Made by a program: the position numbers and the translations under genes. This document shows, one piece after another, positions 25,589-33,761 of a DNA stretch of 64,000 nucleotides. Positions within the stretch are counted from its first letter, which is position 1; each line of letters begins with the position of its first letter. The stretch is from positions 1-64,000 of the forward strand of contig DATJOK010000069.1 of assembly GCA_035507155.1 (NCBI GenBank). The letters run 5' to 3'. The notes below the pieces were generated by a model. The model was not told where the DNA came from and ran no database searches. It saw only the letters and a program-made list of their open reading frames with translations. The stretch comes from DASZHJ01 sp035507155 (GTDB taxonomy: Bacteria > Pseudomonadota > Alphaproteobacteria > ATCC43930 > CGMCC-115725).

Positions 25589-26806
25589 CTATTCCGCCGC
25601 CGCCTTGCGCGGCGTCTCGATGGCGATGCCGCCGGTGAAGAGGGCGTCGATCTCGCTCTCGCTGTAGCCGGCCTCGGCGAGCACCTCGCGGGTCGAGGAG
25701 CCGAAGACCGGTGGCGTTGAGCGCACGCTCGCAGGTGTGCGCGAGAGCTTCACTGGATTGCCGATGCCCTGATAGGGGCCATGCTCCACCACCATGCCGC
25801 GGTGGCGGGTGTGCGGGTGCTGCACCACGTCCGGCACGTCAAGCACCGGACCGCAGGGCACGCCTTTCTCGAGCAGCGTCATCGCCAGCTGCTCGCCGTC
25901 GATCGAGGCGAGTCCCGCCTCGAGCTCCTCGCGGAGCGCCGCGCGGTTTACGACGCGATCGCCGTTGCTGCGGAAGCGCGGATCCTGCACCAGCTCCGGC
26001 CGGCCGATCTCGGCGCAGAAGCGCTGGAACTGCCGGTCATTGCCGACGGCGACGAAGATGCGCTTGGTCTTGGTGCGGAACTGGTCGTAGGGGCTGACGT
26101 TCGGGTGCTGGTTGCCGGTGCGCTTCGGCGCCGCCTTCGAGAGGAACCAGTTGATCGTGTAGGGGTGCAGCAGCGCCACTGCGCTGTCGTAGAGCGTCAC
26201 CTCGACGAACTGGCCGCGTCCCGAGCGCGCGCGCTCCTGCAGCGCCAGCAGGATGGCGATGGTGGAATTCATGCCGGTGGCGAGATCGACGACGGGAACG
26301 CCGACGCGCACCGGCGCGCCCTCCGGCTCGCCGTTGAGGCTCATGAGGCCGGCCATCGCCTGCACCACCGCGTCGTAGCCAGGGTATCCACCGAGCGGTC
26401 CGTCGGCGCCGAAGCCGGAGACGCGGCAATGGATGAGCCGCGGGAAGCGCTGCTTCAGCACCTCCTCATAGCCCATGCCCCATTTCTCCAGCGTCCCGGT
26501 CTTGAAATTCTCCACCAGCACGTCGGCGCTCTCGAGCAGGCGCAGCACCACGTCGCGGCCCTCGGGCTTCGAGAGGTCGAGCGCGACGCCGCGCTTGTTG
26601 CGGTTGATGCCGATGAAGTAGGAGGCAGCGTCGCCTTGGAACGGAGGACCCCAGGTGCGGGTCTCGTCGCCCTGCGGCGGCTCGATCTTGATCACCTCGG
26701 CGCCGTGATCGGCGAGCATCTGGGTGCAGTAGGGACCGCCCAGCACGCGGCTCAGATCGATCACCTTGATGCCGGCGAGGGCGCCGGCGCTGTTGCTCTG
26801 GCTCAT
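25589..26806 (-). CDS. Family III CoA-transferase (CaiB/BaiF, formyl-CoA transferase-like)
   Basis: A 405-residue protein typical of class III CoA-transferases: IKVIDLSRVLGGPYCTQML at the N-terminus, GAEVIKIEPPQGDETR, NRNKRGVALDL, and the catalytic Asp expected at residue 174 in VVDLATGMNS. These enzymes move CoA between carboxylic acids through an aspartyl-CoA anhydride; known substrates include formate/oxalate, carnitine, succinate and mesaconate. The neighbouring OxlT-type carrier suggests oxalate or a related dicarboxylate, but no oxalyl-CoA decarboxylase is present, so the substrate stays open. 11 bases separate it from the upstream beta-subunit gene. Confidence 0.88.
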   Translation of the reverse strand: MSQSNSAGALAGIKVIDLSRVLGGPYCTQMLADHGAEVIKIEPPQGDETRTWGPPFQGDAASYFIGINRNKRGVALDLSKPEGRDVVLRLLESADVLVENFKTGTLEKWGMGYEEVLKQRFPRLIHCRVSGFGADGPLGGYPGYDAVVQAMAGLMSLNGEPEGAPVRVGVPVVDLATGMNSTIAILLALQERARSGRGQFVEVTLYDSAVALLHPYTINWFLSKAAPKRTGNQHPNVSPYDQFRTKTKRIFVAVGNDRQFQRFCAEIGRPELVQDPRFRSNGDRVVNRAALREELEAGLASIDGEQLAMTLLEKGVPCGPVLDVPDVVQHPHTRHRGMVVEHGPYQGIGNPVKLSRTPASVRSTPPVFGSSTREVLAEAGYSESEIDALFTGGIAIETPRKAAAE

Positions 26807-26817
26807 GGGGCTTCCCG

Positions 26818-27573
26818 TCAGGCTGCGGCGGTGGGATTGGCGCTCTCGGCGAGGCCGAAGACGCGGGCGGCGAATTGGGGATAGAGGGTCTGCAGCTCCG
26901 GCGCAATGCTCCGGCGCAGCAGATCAAGAATCTCTGGCTTCGGCGACGGCGTCACCGGCACCACGGCGGGACGGTCGAACTCGAAGCCGGTATTGTCCAG
27001 AACCTCCTCGACCGTGCAGCCGGGGTGCACGCTCTCCAACCGGAAGCGGCCACGCGCCTTGTCGAATGCGAAATGGCAAAGCGGTGTCACCAGCGCTACC
27101 GGCCCCCCGCGTCGATAGACATTGGGTGGGCTGACGCCGGGCGCGCTGATGAAATCCACCTTGGGCACCAGAGTGCGCCGAGAATGCTCGGTGCGGAACA
27201 GGATGACGCGCGGCACGACGAAATAGAGATAGGCGGAGCCGAAGGAGCCGGGGAAGCGCGCCTTGGGATGCGCGTAGTCGCCGACCGCCACCAGGTTGAT
27301 GTTGCCTGCGCCGTCGATCTGCGCGCCTGAAAGGAAAAAGACGTCGATACGGCCCTGGCCGGCGGCGTCGAAGAGCTCGCGGCCGCCATCGGTGAACAGA
27401 TTGTGCTTGGGGCTCTGCTGCAGCGAGACATGCGGTCGCCCCCCGCCGAGCCGCTGCGCCAGGAAGGCCGCCGCGGCGGGGATCGGCGAATTGGCGCCGA
27501 CAGCCACGTGCTTCGCGCCGGCGATCAAGCGCAGCACCACGTCGATCAGGATCTCCTCCGGCGCGATGCTCAT
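26818..27573 (-). CDS. CoA-transferase, beta-type subunit
   Basis: ATG 27573 gives 251 residues. The opening SIAPEEILIDVVLRLI, GANSPIPAAAAFLAQRLGG and IDVFFLSGAQIDGAGNINL are typical of the beta-like subunits of the family I-type CoA-transferases that resemble IpdB/GctB. Its partner is encoded immediately upstream (5-base gap). No Glu-containing ESG loop typical of the active-site glutamate is seen, a feature shared with IpdAB-type enzymes, some of which are hydrolases rather than transferases. Confidence 0.8.
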   Translation of the reverse strand: MSIAPEEILIDVVLRLIAGAKHVAVGANSPIPAAAAFLAQRLGGGRPHVSLQQSPKHNLFTDGGRELFDAAGQGRIDVFFLSGAQIDGAGNINLVAVGDYAHPKARFPGSFGSAYLYFVVPRVILFRTEHSRRTLVPKVDFISAPGVSPPNVYRRGGPVALVTPLCHFAFDKARGRFRLESVHPGCTVEEVLDNTGFEFDRPAVVPVTPSPKPEILDLLRRSIAPELQTLYPQFAARVFGLAESANPTAAA

Positions 27574-27577
27574 AGTG

Positions 27578-28393
27578 TCAGGCCGCCCGGCGCTCGAAGA
27601 CATAGCGCTCGAGATAGGTGCGGAAGCCCTCCTCGGTGGCGGCGAGCCGCATGTATTCCTGGATATGGGCGGCGTCCTCGCGATAGCGCGCGCCGAACTT
27701 GAGCGGCCAGGCGCCCTTGGTCGCCACCGCCACCGCCTCGACATAGAAGGCGGGGATGGTCGATCCCGCGAGCATCTCGTCTTCGAGGAGATTGCCGTCG
27801 CGGATCTCCTCGACCGTGACCACGCTCTTGGTCGAGGCGTGCGCCATGGTGAAGAGCTCGCGGCGGCGCCCGACCCAGACATTGCCGTGCCGGTCAGCGA
27901 AGGGAGCATGAAAGAGCGCCACGTCCGGCCGGATCGCCGGCACGATCAGGATCGGATCGTTCTCGCCGAGCGGATTATCGATCACTTTCCAATCCGGCCT
28001 TACCTTGAGCAGATCGGAGCCGATGACGCCGCGCAGTGGCAGGAAGGGCACGCCCTTCTCGGAGGCCTGCAGCGCCGCGTGCAGCACCGGGCAGGTCGCA
28101 TCCTTGATCGGGAGCGTGCCCGCCTTTGCCGCGGCGGCAAAGCGCGGGCCCGGACCGAGCTCGCCCATCGCCACGGCAGAGGTCTCGATCTCGGCGAGTG
28201 CGCCGGCGCCGATCAGCAGATCCGCCTGCAGCGAGGAGGTCGGCAGCGTCAGCAGACGAAGCCCCTTCACGTCGCGCCGGATGAGCGCGCGCGTCGCCTC
28301 CATGGCGACACCGCTGTAATCCGGCGGCACCACGATCGTCATGCCGTCCCCGATGGCGGCGACGGCGGCCTCAAGAGGACGGACGATATCCAC
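27578..28393 (-). CDS. CoA-transferase, alpha-type subunit
   Basis: I start at GTG 28393 (271 residues) because AGGAG lies six bases upstream; a TTG at 28408 lacks spacing. The sequence has the Gly/Val-rich VAAIGDGMTIVVPPDYSGVAM start of CoA-transferase alpha subunits, LRLLTLPTSSLQADLLIGAGALAEIE, and VALFHAPFADRHGNVWVG with the ADxxGN motif of the fold. It pairs with the following beta-type subunit. Together with the CaiB-type transferase and the thioesterase they form a leftward operon of CoA-ester chemistry. Confidence 0.8.
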   Translation of the reverse strand: MDIVRPLEAAVAAIGDGMTIVVPPDYSGVAMEATRALIRRDVKGLRLLTLPTSSLQADLLIGAGALAEIETSAVAMGELGPGPRFAAAAKAGTLPIKDATCPVLHAALQASEKGVPFLPLRGVIGSDLLKVRPDWKVIDNPLGENDPILIVPAIRPDVALFHAPFADRHGNVWVGRRRELFTMAHASTKSVVTVEEIRDGNLLEDEMLAGSTIPAFYVEAVAVATKGAWPLKFGARYREDAAHIQEYMRLAATEEGFRTYLERYVFERRAA

Positions 28394-28550
28394 GGGCAAC
28401 TCCTGCAAGACCTGCGGGTTTTCCGGAGCCTAAGTGTCCGGCCGGAGCCCGGCAAGAGCGGACGCAAAATCGTTGCGCCGGGCGGCGCCGCGGTCCTACC
28501 GTGGCGTCCTCGCTTCGAGACGGAAACCTTCTCAAGGATGGGCTCATCTG

Positions 28551-29636
28551 ATGCTGAGCGAAACCAGCGGCGATTTCCTGACCCTGCACGAGCTGGTCAA
28601 GGGAGCGCGCGAGCGGCTGCCGAACAATATCTGGAACTATCTCATCGGCGCTGCCGATACCGAGACTACGATGCGGCGCAATCGCCTCGCGATCGATTCA
28701 CTTGCCTTCCGGCCGCGCGTGCTTCGCGACATGTCAGGGATCGACGTGAGCAGCCGCTTTCTCGGCAAACCGCTGCGCATTCCAGTCGCGCTTGCGCCGG
28801 TGGGATCGCTCGAATCCTTCGATCCTGCGGGCGGTGCCGCGGTGGTCAAAGCGGCGCGCGATTTCGGCGTGCCGATGTTCTTGAGCTCGGTCTCGAAGCC
28901 CGGGCTGGAAGCGACTGCCGCAGCGGCGCCCGATGGCCGGAAGATCTTTCAGCTTTACGTGCGCGGCGATGACGCGTTCGTCGACGATCATGTGAAGCGC
29001 GCGATCGCCGCCGGCTACGACGCCTTCTGCCTCACCGTCGATACCGCGATCTACAGCCGACGCGAGCGCGATATCGCCATCCGCTTCGCCAAGCCCTGGC
29101 GGCGCGACGTCGCCGGCACGGATTACCAGGCGGCGCTCAGCTGGACGCAGGTGAAGCGCATCAAGGACAAATACGACATCCCGCTCATCCTCAAGGGCAT
29201 CGCCACCGCAGAGGATGCGGCGATCGCGCTGGAGCACGGCGTCGAGAGCATCTATGTCTCCAACCACGGTGGACGGCAGCTCGACCATGGACGCGGCGCG
29301 CTCGACGTGCTGCCGGAGGTGGTGGCGGCGGTGAAGGGACGCGCCTCGATCATCATCGACGGCGGATTCTGCCGCGGCACCGATATCATCAAGGCGGTAG
29401 CGCTCGGCGCCGATCTGGTGGCGGTGGGCAGGCTCTACCTCTACGGCCTCGGTGCCGCCGGCCAGGCCGGCGTCACCCGCGTGCTGGAGCTGCTGGAGAC
29501 GGAGATCCGCACCTCCTTGGGGCTCCTCGGCGCGAACAGTTTCGCTCAACTCGACAAATCCTATCTGCATCCGGCGCCGCCGGTGCGCGAGGCGCATATT
29601 CACAGCGCCTTCCCGCTGATCGCGGAAGGATACTGA
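28551..29636 (+). CDS. FMN-dependent alpha-hydroxy-acid oxidase/dehydrogenase
   Basis: A 361-residue protein of the lactate dehydrogenase (LldD)/glycolate oxidase family. Visible: RVLRDMSGIDVSSRFLGK, PVALAPVG, the substrate/FMN loop KGIATAEDAAIA, the catalytic His in SNHGGRQLDHG and phosphate-binding IIIDGGFCRGTDI and GRLYLYG. The start ATG 28551 has AAGGATGG upstream. It is divergent from the CoA-transferase operon, consistent with shared control of an organic-acid pathway, its substrate being an L-2-hydroxy acid such as lactate, glycolate or a longer acid. The next gene begins 18 bases on. Confidence 0.88.
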   Translation: MLSETSGDFLTLHELVKGARERLPNNIWNYLIGAADTETTMRRNRLAIDSLAFRPRVLRDMSGIDVSSRFLGKPLRIPVALAPVGSLESFDPAGGAAVVKAARDFGVPMFLSSVSKPGLEATAAAAPDGRKIFQLYVRGDDAFVDDHVKRAIAAGYDAFCLTVDTAIYSRRERDIAIRFAKPWRRDVAGTDYQAALSWTQVKRIKDKYDIPLILKGIATAEDAAIALEHGVESIYVSNHGGRQLDHGRGALDVLPEVVAAVKGRASIIIDGGFCRGTDIIKAVALGADLVAVGRLYLYGLGAAGQAGVTRVLELLETEIRTSLGLLGANSFAQLDKSYLHPAPPVREAHIHSAFPLIAEGY

Positions 29637-29654
29637 CGGGACGCAGGGGGTAGG

Positions 29655-30662
29655 GTGACGCGACGGGGTGCCGACATCGTCATCGGGCTCAACGCGGTGG
29701 TGATCGCGGTCACCGCGGGCGAGCCGCGTGTGCTCATCGTGCGTCGGGTCACCCATTCGCTCGGTCGCGAGCAGAGCCGGGACGCGACCGAAGCGATCGA
29801 GGCGTTGCCCTTTGGTCCCTTCGATCCCGGCGGCCACCGCACGCTGGAGCTGGGGTTGCGCACCTGGGTCGGCGAGCAGACGGATCTGAGCCTCGGCTAT
29901 GTGGAGCAGCTCTATACGTTCGCCGATCTCGGCCGCGAGGGCCTGGCCCAGGGCGGCGCGCGCGTGGTCTCGATCGGCTATCTGGCGCTCGCGCGCGAGG
30001 CGAGGCCCGCAGGGCAGGGCGAGGCGCAGTGGATCGACTGGTATCGCTATTTTCCCTGGGAGGACTGGCGGCGGGGCCGGCCCCCCGTCATCGGCGAGGC
30101 GATCGTGCCGGGACTTGCCGCCTGGGCGCAATCGGCGCCCGACGCCGAAGCGCGCCGACGGCGTGACGAGCGCGTGCGCGCCAGTTTCGGCCAGTCGCCC
30201 GCGCGCTGGGACGAGGAGCGGGTGCTCGAGCGCTACGAGCTCCTCTACGAGGCCGAGCTCGTCGCCGAAGCTCGCCGCGACCGCGGCTTGCCGCTCGGCG
30301 CGGACGAACCGCTGCTGGGCCAGCCGATGGTGTTCGATCATCGGCGCATCCTCGCCACCGCCATGAGTCGGTTGCGCGGCAAGCTCAAATACCGGCCGGT
30401 GGTTTTCGAGCTGCTGCCGCCGACCTTCACCCTGCTGCGGTTGCAGCAGACCGTGGAGGCGCTCGCCGGCATGGGGCTTCACAAGCAGAACTTCCGCCGG
30501 CTCGTCGAGCAGGGCGGGCTTGTCGAGGGGATTGGCGAAGTGGAGCGTGGCACCGGCGGGCGGCCGGCGGAGAAGTTCCGCTTCCGCCACGAAGTTCTCG
30601 TGGAGCGCCCCGCACCCGGCATGCGCCTGCCGGTGGCCCGGAAAGCGAGGGCGGCGAGCTAA
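29655..30662 (+). CDS. NUDIX-family transcriptional regulator (NrtR/NadQ-like) with degenerate Nudix box
   Basis: A 335-residue two-domain protein. The N-terminal domain has NUDIX fold traits (ADIVIGLNAVVIAV, VEQLYTFADLGRE), but the catalytic Nudix box is eroded: LELGLRTWVGEQTDL retains the Glu-x-Thr part without the paired REUxEE acidic residues. The C-terminal winged helix is recognisable by FTLLRLQQTVEALAGMGLHKQNFRR, as in NrtR/NadQ regulators of NAD synthesis, which sense ADP-ribose or nucleotides. A long palindrome lies 7 bases after its stop, in the promoter zone of the Rid-family gene. No NAD biosynthesis gene is in the window. Probably co-transcribed with the hydroxy-acid oxidase upstream (18-base gap). 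Confidence 0.82.
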   Translation: MTRRGADIVIGLNAVVIAVTAGEPRVLIVRRVTHSLGREQSRDATEAIEALPFGPFDPGGHRTLELGLRTWVGEQTDLSLGYVEQLYTFADLGREGLAQGGARVVSIGYLALAREARPAGQGEAQWIDWYRYFPWEDWRRGRPPVIGEAIVPGLAAWAQSAPDAEARRRRDERVRASFGQSPARWDEERVLERYELLYEAELVAEARRDRGLPLGADEPLLGQPMVFDHRRILATAMSRLRGKLKYRPVVFELLPPTFTLLRLQQTVEALAGMGLHKQNFRRLVEQGGLVEGIGEVERGTGGRPAEKFRFRHEVLVERPAPGMRLPVARKARAAS

Positions 30663-30668
30663 CCGTTG

Positions 30669-30703
30669 ACGACCATAATGCTCATTAGTAGCATTATAGT
30701 CGT
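30669..30703. promoter_or_regulatory. Long palindrome, candidate operator with overlapping promoter elements
   Basis: Two 14-base arms (ACGACCATAATGCT and AGCATTATAGTCGT) with one mismatch, separated by 7 bases; the inner 8 bases are perfect. AT content is higher than the surroundings. A -35-like TTGACG at 30666-30671 and a -10-like TAGCAT at 30689-30694 (17-base spacing) are covered by the palindrome, so a bound repressor would block the Rid-family gene start at 30725. The preceding NUDIX regulator is the obvious binder (inference). Confidence 0.65.
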
Positions 30704-30724
30704 GGCTATCAAAGGGCCCTGCCA

Positions 30725-31141
30725 ATGATCGATGCCGTCGATCCCATCGGCGTCTGGGAGCCTTTCGGTGCTTTCTCCTTGGCCGCGATCCAGGGCGACG
30801 GGCGGATCGTCCATCTGAAAGGGCAGGTAGCCCTCGACCGCGATGGCAAAGTCGTCGGCGCAGGCGACATGCGGGCACAGACCCGGCAGGTGCTAGAGAA
30901 CATTCGCGCCGTGCTTGCGGCACTGGGCGGGCGGATGGAGGACGTCCTGTCGCTGACGCACTACGTCACCGACATCGATGCGTTCGCCGGCGTGGGCGAT
31001 ATCAGGCGTGAATTCTTTCGCGCACCCTATCCGGTCACCACGACGGTGCAGGTGGCTGCGCTCTACGATCCAAGGCTCGTCCTGGAGATCACCGCGATCG
31101 CAGAAATTCCCCGTGACCGGTTCCAACGGCCATCTCAGTAA
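30725..31141 (+). CDS. Rid-family (YjgF/YER057c/UK114) protein lacking the RidA arginine
   Basis: A 138-residue protein of the Rid superfamily: VHLKGQVALDRDGKVVGAGD, QTRQVLENIRAVLAALGGRMEDV, LTHYVTDIDAF and VLEITAIAEI. In RidA the enamine/imine deaminase arginine lies in the strand leading to the EIEA motif; here that stretch reads PYPVTTTVQVAAL with Thr, so it belongs to a non-RidA subgroup and may not deaminate imines. Expression is probably controlled through the palindrome just upstream. The C-terminal end overlaps the convergent DUF2141 gene by 7 bases. Confidence 0.82.
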   Translation: MIDAVDPIGVWEPFGAFSLAAIQGDGRIVHLKGQVALDRDGKVVGAGDMRAQTRQVLENIRAVLAALGGRMEDVLSLTHYVTDIDAFAGVGDIRREFFRAPYPVTTTVQVAALYDPRLVLEITAIAEIPRDRFQRPSQ

Positions 31142-31554
31142 TCCACGTCGATGGTGATCGCCGCGCCCTCGGGCGGCAGGACGAATTTCGCCGCGTCGAA
31201 GCTCGGCGCCGACAGAAACGGCTTTGCATTGTTCGAAAAGAAGTAGCCCTCCTCGGGAATGCCGAGGGCGGTGCGGTCGAGTTTCTTGTTGCGGTTCTCG
31301 TCGTGGAATCCGTTGATCGCATAGGTGCCGGGCGGCAGGTCCAGCTTGAAGACGACGCTACCGGTGCGTGCCGGCAGGACATAGTCGTCCTTCGTGCTGG
31401 AATGGCTCGGCCATTCCGCCGGCGACGCGAAGACAGAGAGGCGGATATCACCACGAGCGTCGCGGAGGTTCGCCACCGTCACGGTGAGCGGCGCGGCCTC
31501 GGCCGGGCGCGTCGCGATCCCCAGCGCCAGGAGGCCAAGAGCGATCCACCGCAT
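31135..31554 (-). CDS. Exported DUF2141-family protein
   Basis: A 139-residue protein with a signal peptide (MRWIALGLLALGIATRPAEA) and a beta-sandwich-like domain: LTVTVANLRDARGDIRLSVF, VVFKLDLPPGTYAINGFHDENRNKKLDR, then GIPEEGYFFSN. The GTYAxxxFHDENxNxKLD stretch is the hallmark of DUF2141, periplasmic proteins of unknown function. The start codon overlaps the cinA stop by one base, placing it at the end of the ispDF-pgpA-cinA operon. Confidence 0.88.
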   Translation of the reverse strand: MRWIALGLLALGIATRPAEAAPLTVTVANLRDARGDIRLSVFASPAEWPSHSSTKDDYVLPARTGSVVFKLDLPPGTYAINGFHDENRNKKLDRTALGIPEEGYFFSNNAKPFLSAPSFDAAKFVLPPEGAAITIDVDY

Positions 31555-32042
31555 CAGCCGCCTGCCGCCTTCAGCAGCAGCTCGAGAGCGCGCCGCGTAG
31601 CGGCAGCGCGGACAGCGGCGCGATCGCCGGGAAAGACATGGTGCTCGGTGCGCGCAGGCATGCCCCTGCGGACGATGCCGAAATGGACGAGGCCCACTGG
31701 CTTGGTCGGGGTCGCGCCCCCCGGGCCCGCGATGCCGGTGATGGAGACGGCGAGGTCGACCGGCGCGTGGGCCAGCGCGCCTTCCGCCATCGCCACAGCG
31801 ACCTCGCTGCTGACGGCGCCGTGCTGCGCGATGAGTTCCGCGGGTACGCCCAGCAGCTCACTCTTGGCGGCATTGGAGTAGGTGACGAAGCCGCGCTCCA
31901 CCACGTCGGACGAGCCGGCGATGTCGGTCAGCGCCGCGGCCACCATGCCGCCGGTGCAGGACTCGGCGGTTGCAAGCTTCAGTCCGGCCTCCCGGCAAGC
32001 CTCAAGCAACGCTTTAGATTGGCTCTGAAAATCGTTTTTCAT
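31554..32042 (-). CDS. cinA: Nicotinamide-nucleotide amidohydrolase, CinA C-terminal type (PncC)
   Basis: A 162-residue CinA C-terminal domain protein: ATAESCTGGMVAAALTDIAGSS, VVERGFVTYSNAAKSELLGV, SSEVAVAMAEGAL and SITGIAGPGGATPTKPVGLVHFG. The family deamidates nicotinamide mononucleotide to nicotinic acid mononucleotide in pyridine-nucleotide salvage. The N-terminal MoCF-type domain of long CinA proteins is absent, as is usual in alphaproteobacteria. The start at ATG 32042 overlaps the pgpA stop by one base; an ATG at 32057 is an alternative. Confidence 0.92.
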   Translation of the reverse strand: MKNDFQSQSKALLEACREAGLKLATAESCTGGMVAAALTDIAGSSDVVERGFVTYSNAAKSELLGVPAELIAQHGAVSSEVAVAMAEGALAHAPVDLAVSITGIAGPGGATPTKPVGLVHFGIVRRGMPARTEHHVFPGDRAAVRAAATRRALELLLKAAGG

Positions 32043-32530
32043 CAGTGCGTTATCCATTGCATTCGCAAGCTTAAAAAAAGGATGAGCATCGCATAACCTG
32101 CTGCCGCAATATCATCGATCATCACGCCGAATCCGTTGTGGATTTTTCGGTCGAGAACTCGGATCGGCCAGGGCTTCAGGACATCGAAGATGCGAAAAAG
32201 GATGAAGCCGGCAAGATAAGCAACGGGCGTAAGAGGCGCGATCGTGAGGACGAGAGCCTGGGCAGCGACCTCGTCGATGACGATGAAACCGGGATCGGCA
32301 GTGTCGGTTGCCCGCGAGACCCGCTCGGCGGCCCAGCAGCCGACGAGGAAGAGCAAGGCCGCCAGGGCCAACAGCGAGATCGGACCTGCGAGGCTGGAGA
32401 TGAACCAGGCGAGGATCGCGCCCGCCACCGACCCCCAAGTGCCCGGAGCCCCCGGCAGCAGGCCGACACCGCCCGCGGTGGCGATCAGAGTCGCGGGATC
32501 GCGCAGGCTGAGCCCGATCGTTCGCGTCAC
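32042..32530 (-). CDS. pgpA: Phosphatidylglycerophosphatase A
   Basis: A 162-residue membrane phosphatase: ATAGGVGLLPGAPGTWGSVAG, GFIVIDEVAAQ, FRIFDVLKPWPIR and HNGFGVMIDDIAAAGYA are the PgpA motifs. It dephosphorylates phosphatidylglycerophosphate to phosphatidylglycerol in the inner membrane. It lies between ispDF (9 bases upstream) and cinA (1-base overlap), the usual alphaproteobacterial order. Confidence 0.94.
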   Translation of the reverse strand: MTRTIGLSLRDPATLIATAGGVGLLPGAPGTWGSVAGAILAWFISSLAGPISLLALAALLFLVGCWAAERVSRATDTADPGFIVIDEVAAQALVLTIAPLTPVAYLAGFILFRIFDVLKPWPIRVLDRKIHNGFGVMIDDIAAAGYAMLILFLSLRMQWITH

Positions 32531-32539
32531 GCGCCAGGC

Positions 32540-33697
32540 CTAAAGCGGCAGACGGATGGTGGCGATCGCCTGTGCGGCGATCCCTTCTTCGCGCCCGGTG
32601 TAGCCGAGCTTCTCCGTGGTGGTCGCCTTGACGCTGACGCGGTCACGCGCGAGGCCGAGGATTTCGGCGATGCGTGCCGTCATCGCGTCGCGATGGGGCG
32701 ACACTTTCGGCCGCTCACAGATCAGGGTCACGTCCACATGGGAGATCCGGCCTCCGCGCGCTGCCACCAGCTCGGCAGCGTGGCGGAGAAAGCGATCGGA
32801 AGCGGCGCCGCGCCAGCGCGGATCGCTGGGCGGGAAATGGAGGCCGATGTCGCCGGCGCCGAGCGCACCGAGAATCGCGTCGGTCAGCGCGTGCAGCCCG
32901 ACATCTGCGTCCGAATGTCCGATCAGCGAGCGGTCGTGCGCCACCTTGATGCCGCACAGCCAGACGTGATCACCGGGCCCCAGCTGATGCACATCGAAGC
33001 CCTGGCCGGTTCGGACATCGCCGAGGCCGGCGATGAGCGCGCGCTCGGCGCGGGCGAAGTCCTCGGGAGCGGTTACCTTGAAGTTCTCCTCGTTGCCGGC
33101 GACGAGCTGGACAGGTACGCCTGCGTGCTCGGCTACCGCGGCATCGTCTGAGAGCTGCAGCCCCGCCGCGGCCCGATGCGCCTCCAGGATCGGCCGGAAG
33201 CGGAAAGCCTGCGGCGTCTGCGCGCGCCAAAGCTCGCGACGATCCACCGTCTCGACGATGGCGCCGTCGCGGCCGCGCTTGATGGTGTCCGAGACGGGGA
33301 GCGCGGGGATCGCGCCGGCGCTGTCGCCGAGCGCAGCCAGCACCCGGTCGATCAAGGCGGTGTCGACGAAGGGGCGGGCGCCGTCATGGATCGCGACCAC
33401 CGTTGGATCGAGCTCGACGAGGCTCTCGAGGCCGAGCCGCACGGAATCCTGCCGCTCGGCGCCGCCGAACGCCGGCGGCAGCAGGTCGATGCCCCTGGCA
33501 GCCCCGTCATAAAGCCCGCGGTCGTCGGGGTGGATCACCGCGCGCACTGCGGAGATCGCGGGGTGAGCAGCGAGCGCGCGCAGGGTGTGGCGGAGAAGCG
33601 GCTCGCCCGCGAGCGGCAGATACTGCTTGGGCAGCGGGCCGCCGATGCGGCTGCCGCGCCCCGCCGCGACCACCAGCGCGATGCATGATGCGTTCAT
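32540..33697 (-). CDS. ispDF: Bifunctional IspD/IspF isoprenoid enzyme
   Basis: A 385-residue fusion. IspD (residues 1 to about 225) has the nucleotide-binding VVAAGRGSRIGGPLPKQYLPL, HDGARPFVD and the TPQAFRF motif; it makes 4-diphosphocytidyl-methylerythritol. IspF (about 230-385) has TGQGFDVHQLGPGDHVWLCG, the zinc ligands in FDVH and IGHSDADVGLHALTDAILGA, and ends with EKLGYTGREEGIAAQAIATI; it forms the cyclodiphosphate. The two steps sandwich IspE in the MEP pathway; fusion is frequent in alphaproteobacteria. First gene of a leftward operon, divergent from the cytochrome assembly gene. Confidence 0.96.
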   Translation of the reverse strand: MNASCIALVVAAGRGSRIGGPLPKQYLPLAGEPLLRHTLRALAAHPAISAVRAVIHPDDRGLYDGAARGIDLLPPAFGGAERQDSVRLGLESLVELDPTVVAIHDGARPFVDTALIDRVLAALGDSAGAIPALPVSDTIKRGRDGAIVETVDRRELWRAQTPQAFRFRPILEAHRAAAGLQLSDDAAVAEHAGVPVQLVAGNEENFKVTAPEDFARAERALIAGLGDVRTGQGFDVHQLGPGDHVWLCGIKVAHDRSLIGHSDADVGLHALTDAILGALGAGDIGLHFPPSDPRWRGAASDRFLRHAAELVAARGGRISHVDVTLICERPKVSPHRDAMTARIAEILGLARDRVSVKATTTEKLGYTGREEGIAAQAIATIRLPL

Positions 33698-33761
33698 GGC
33701 CGCACGCTAATGCAAGGCCGGATCGATTGCCAGGACGCGGGGAGCTCTTATAGTCGCGCCC

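Noticed and set aside
28734..30923. 729-codon left-strand frame across the hydroxy-acid oxidase and NUDIX genes
   Set aside because: Crosses two real genes and an intergenic promoter; no recognisable domain.
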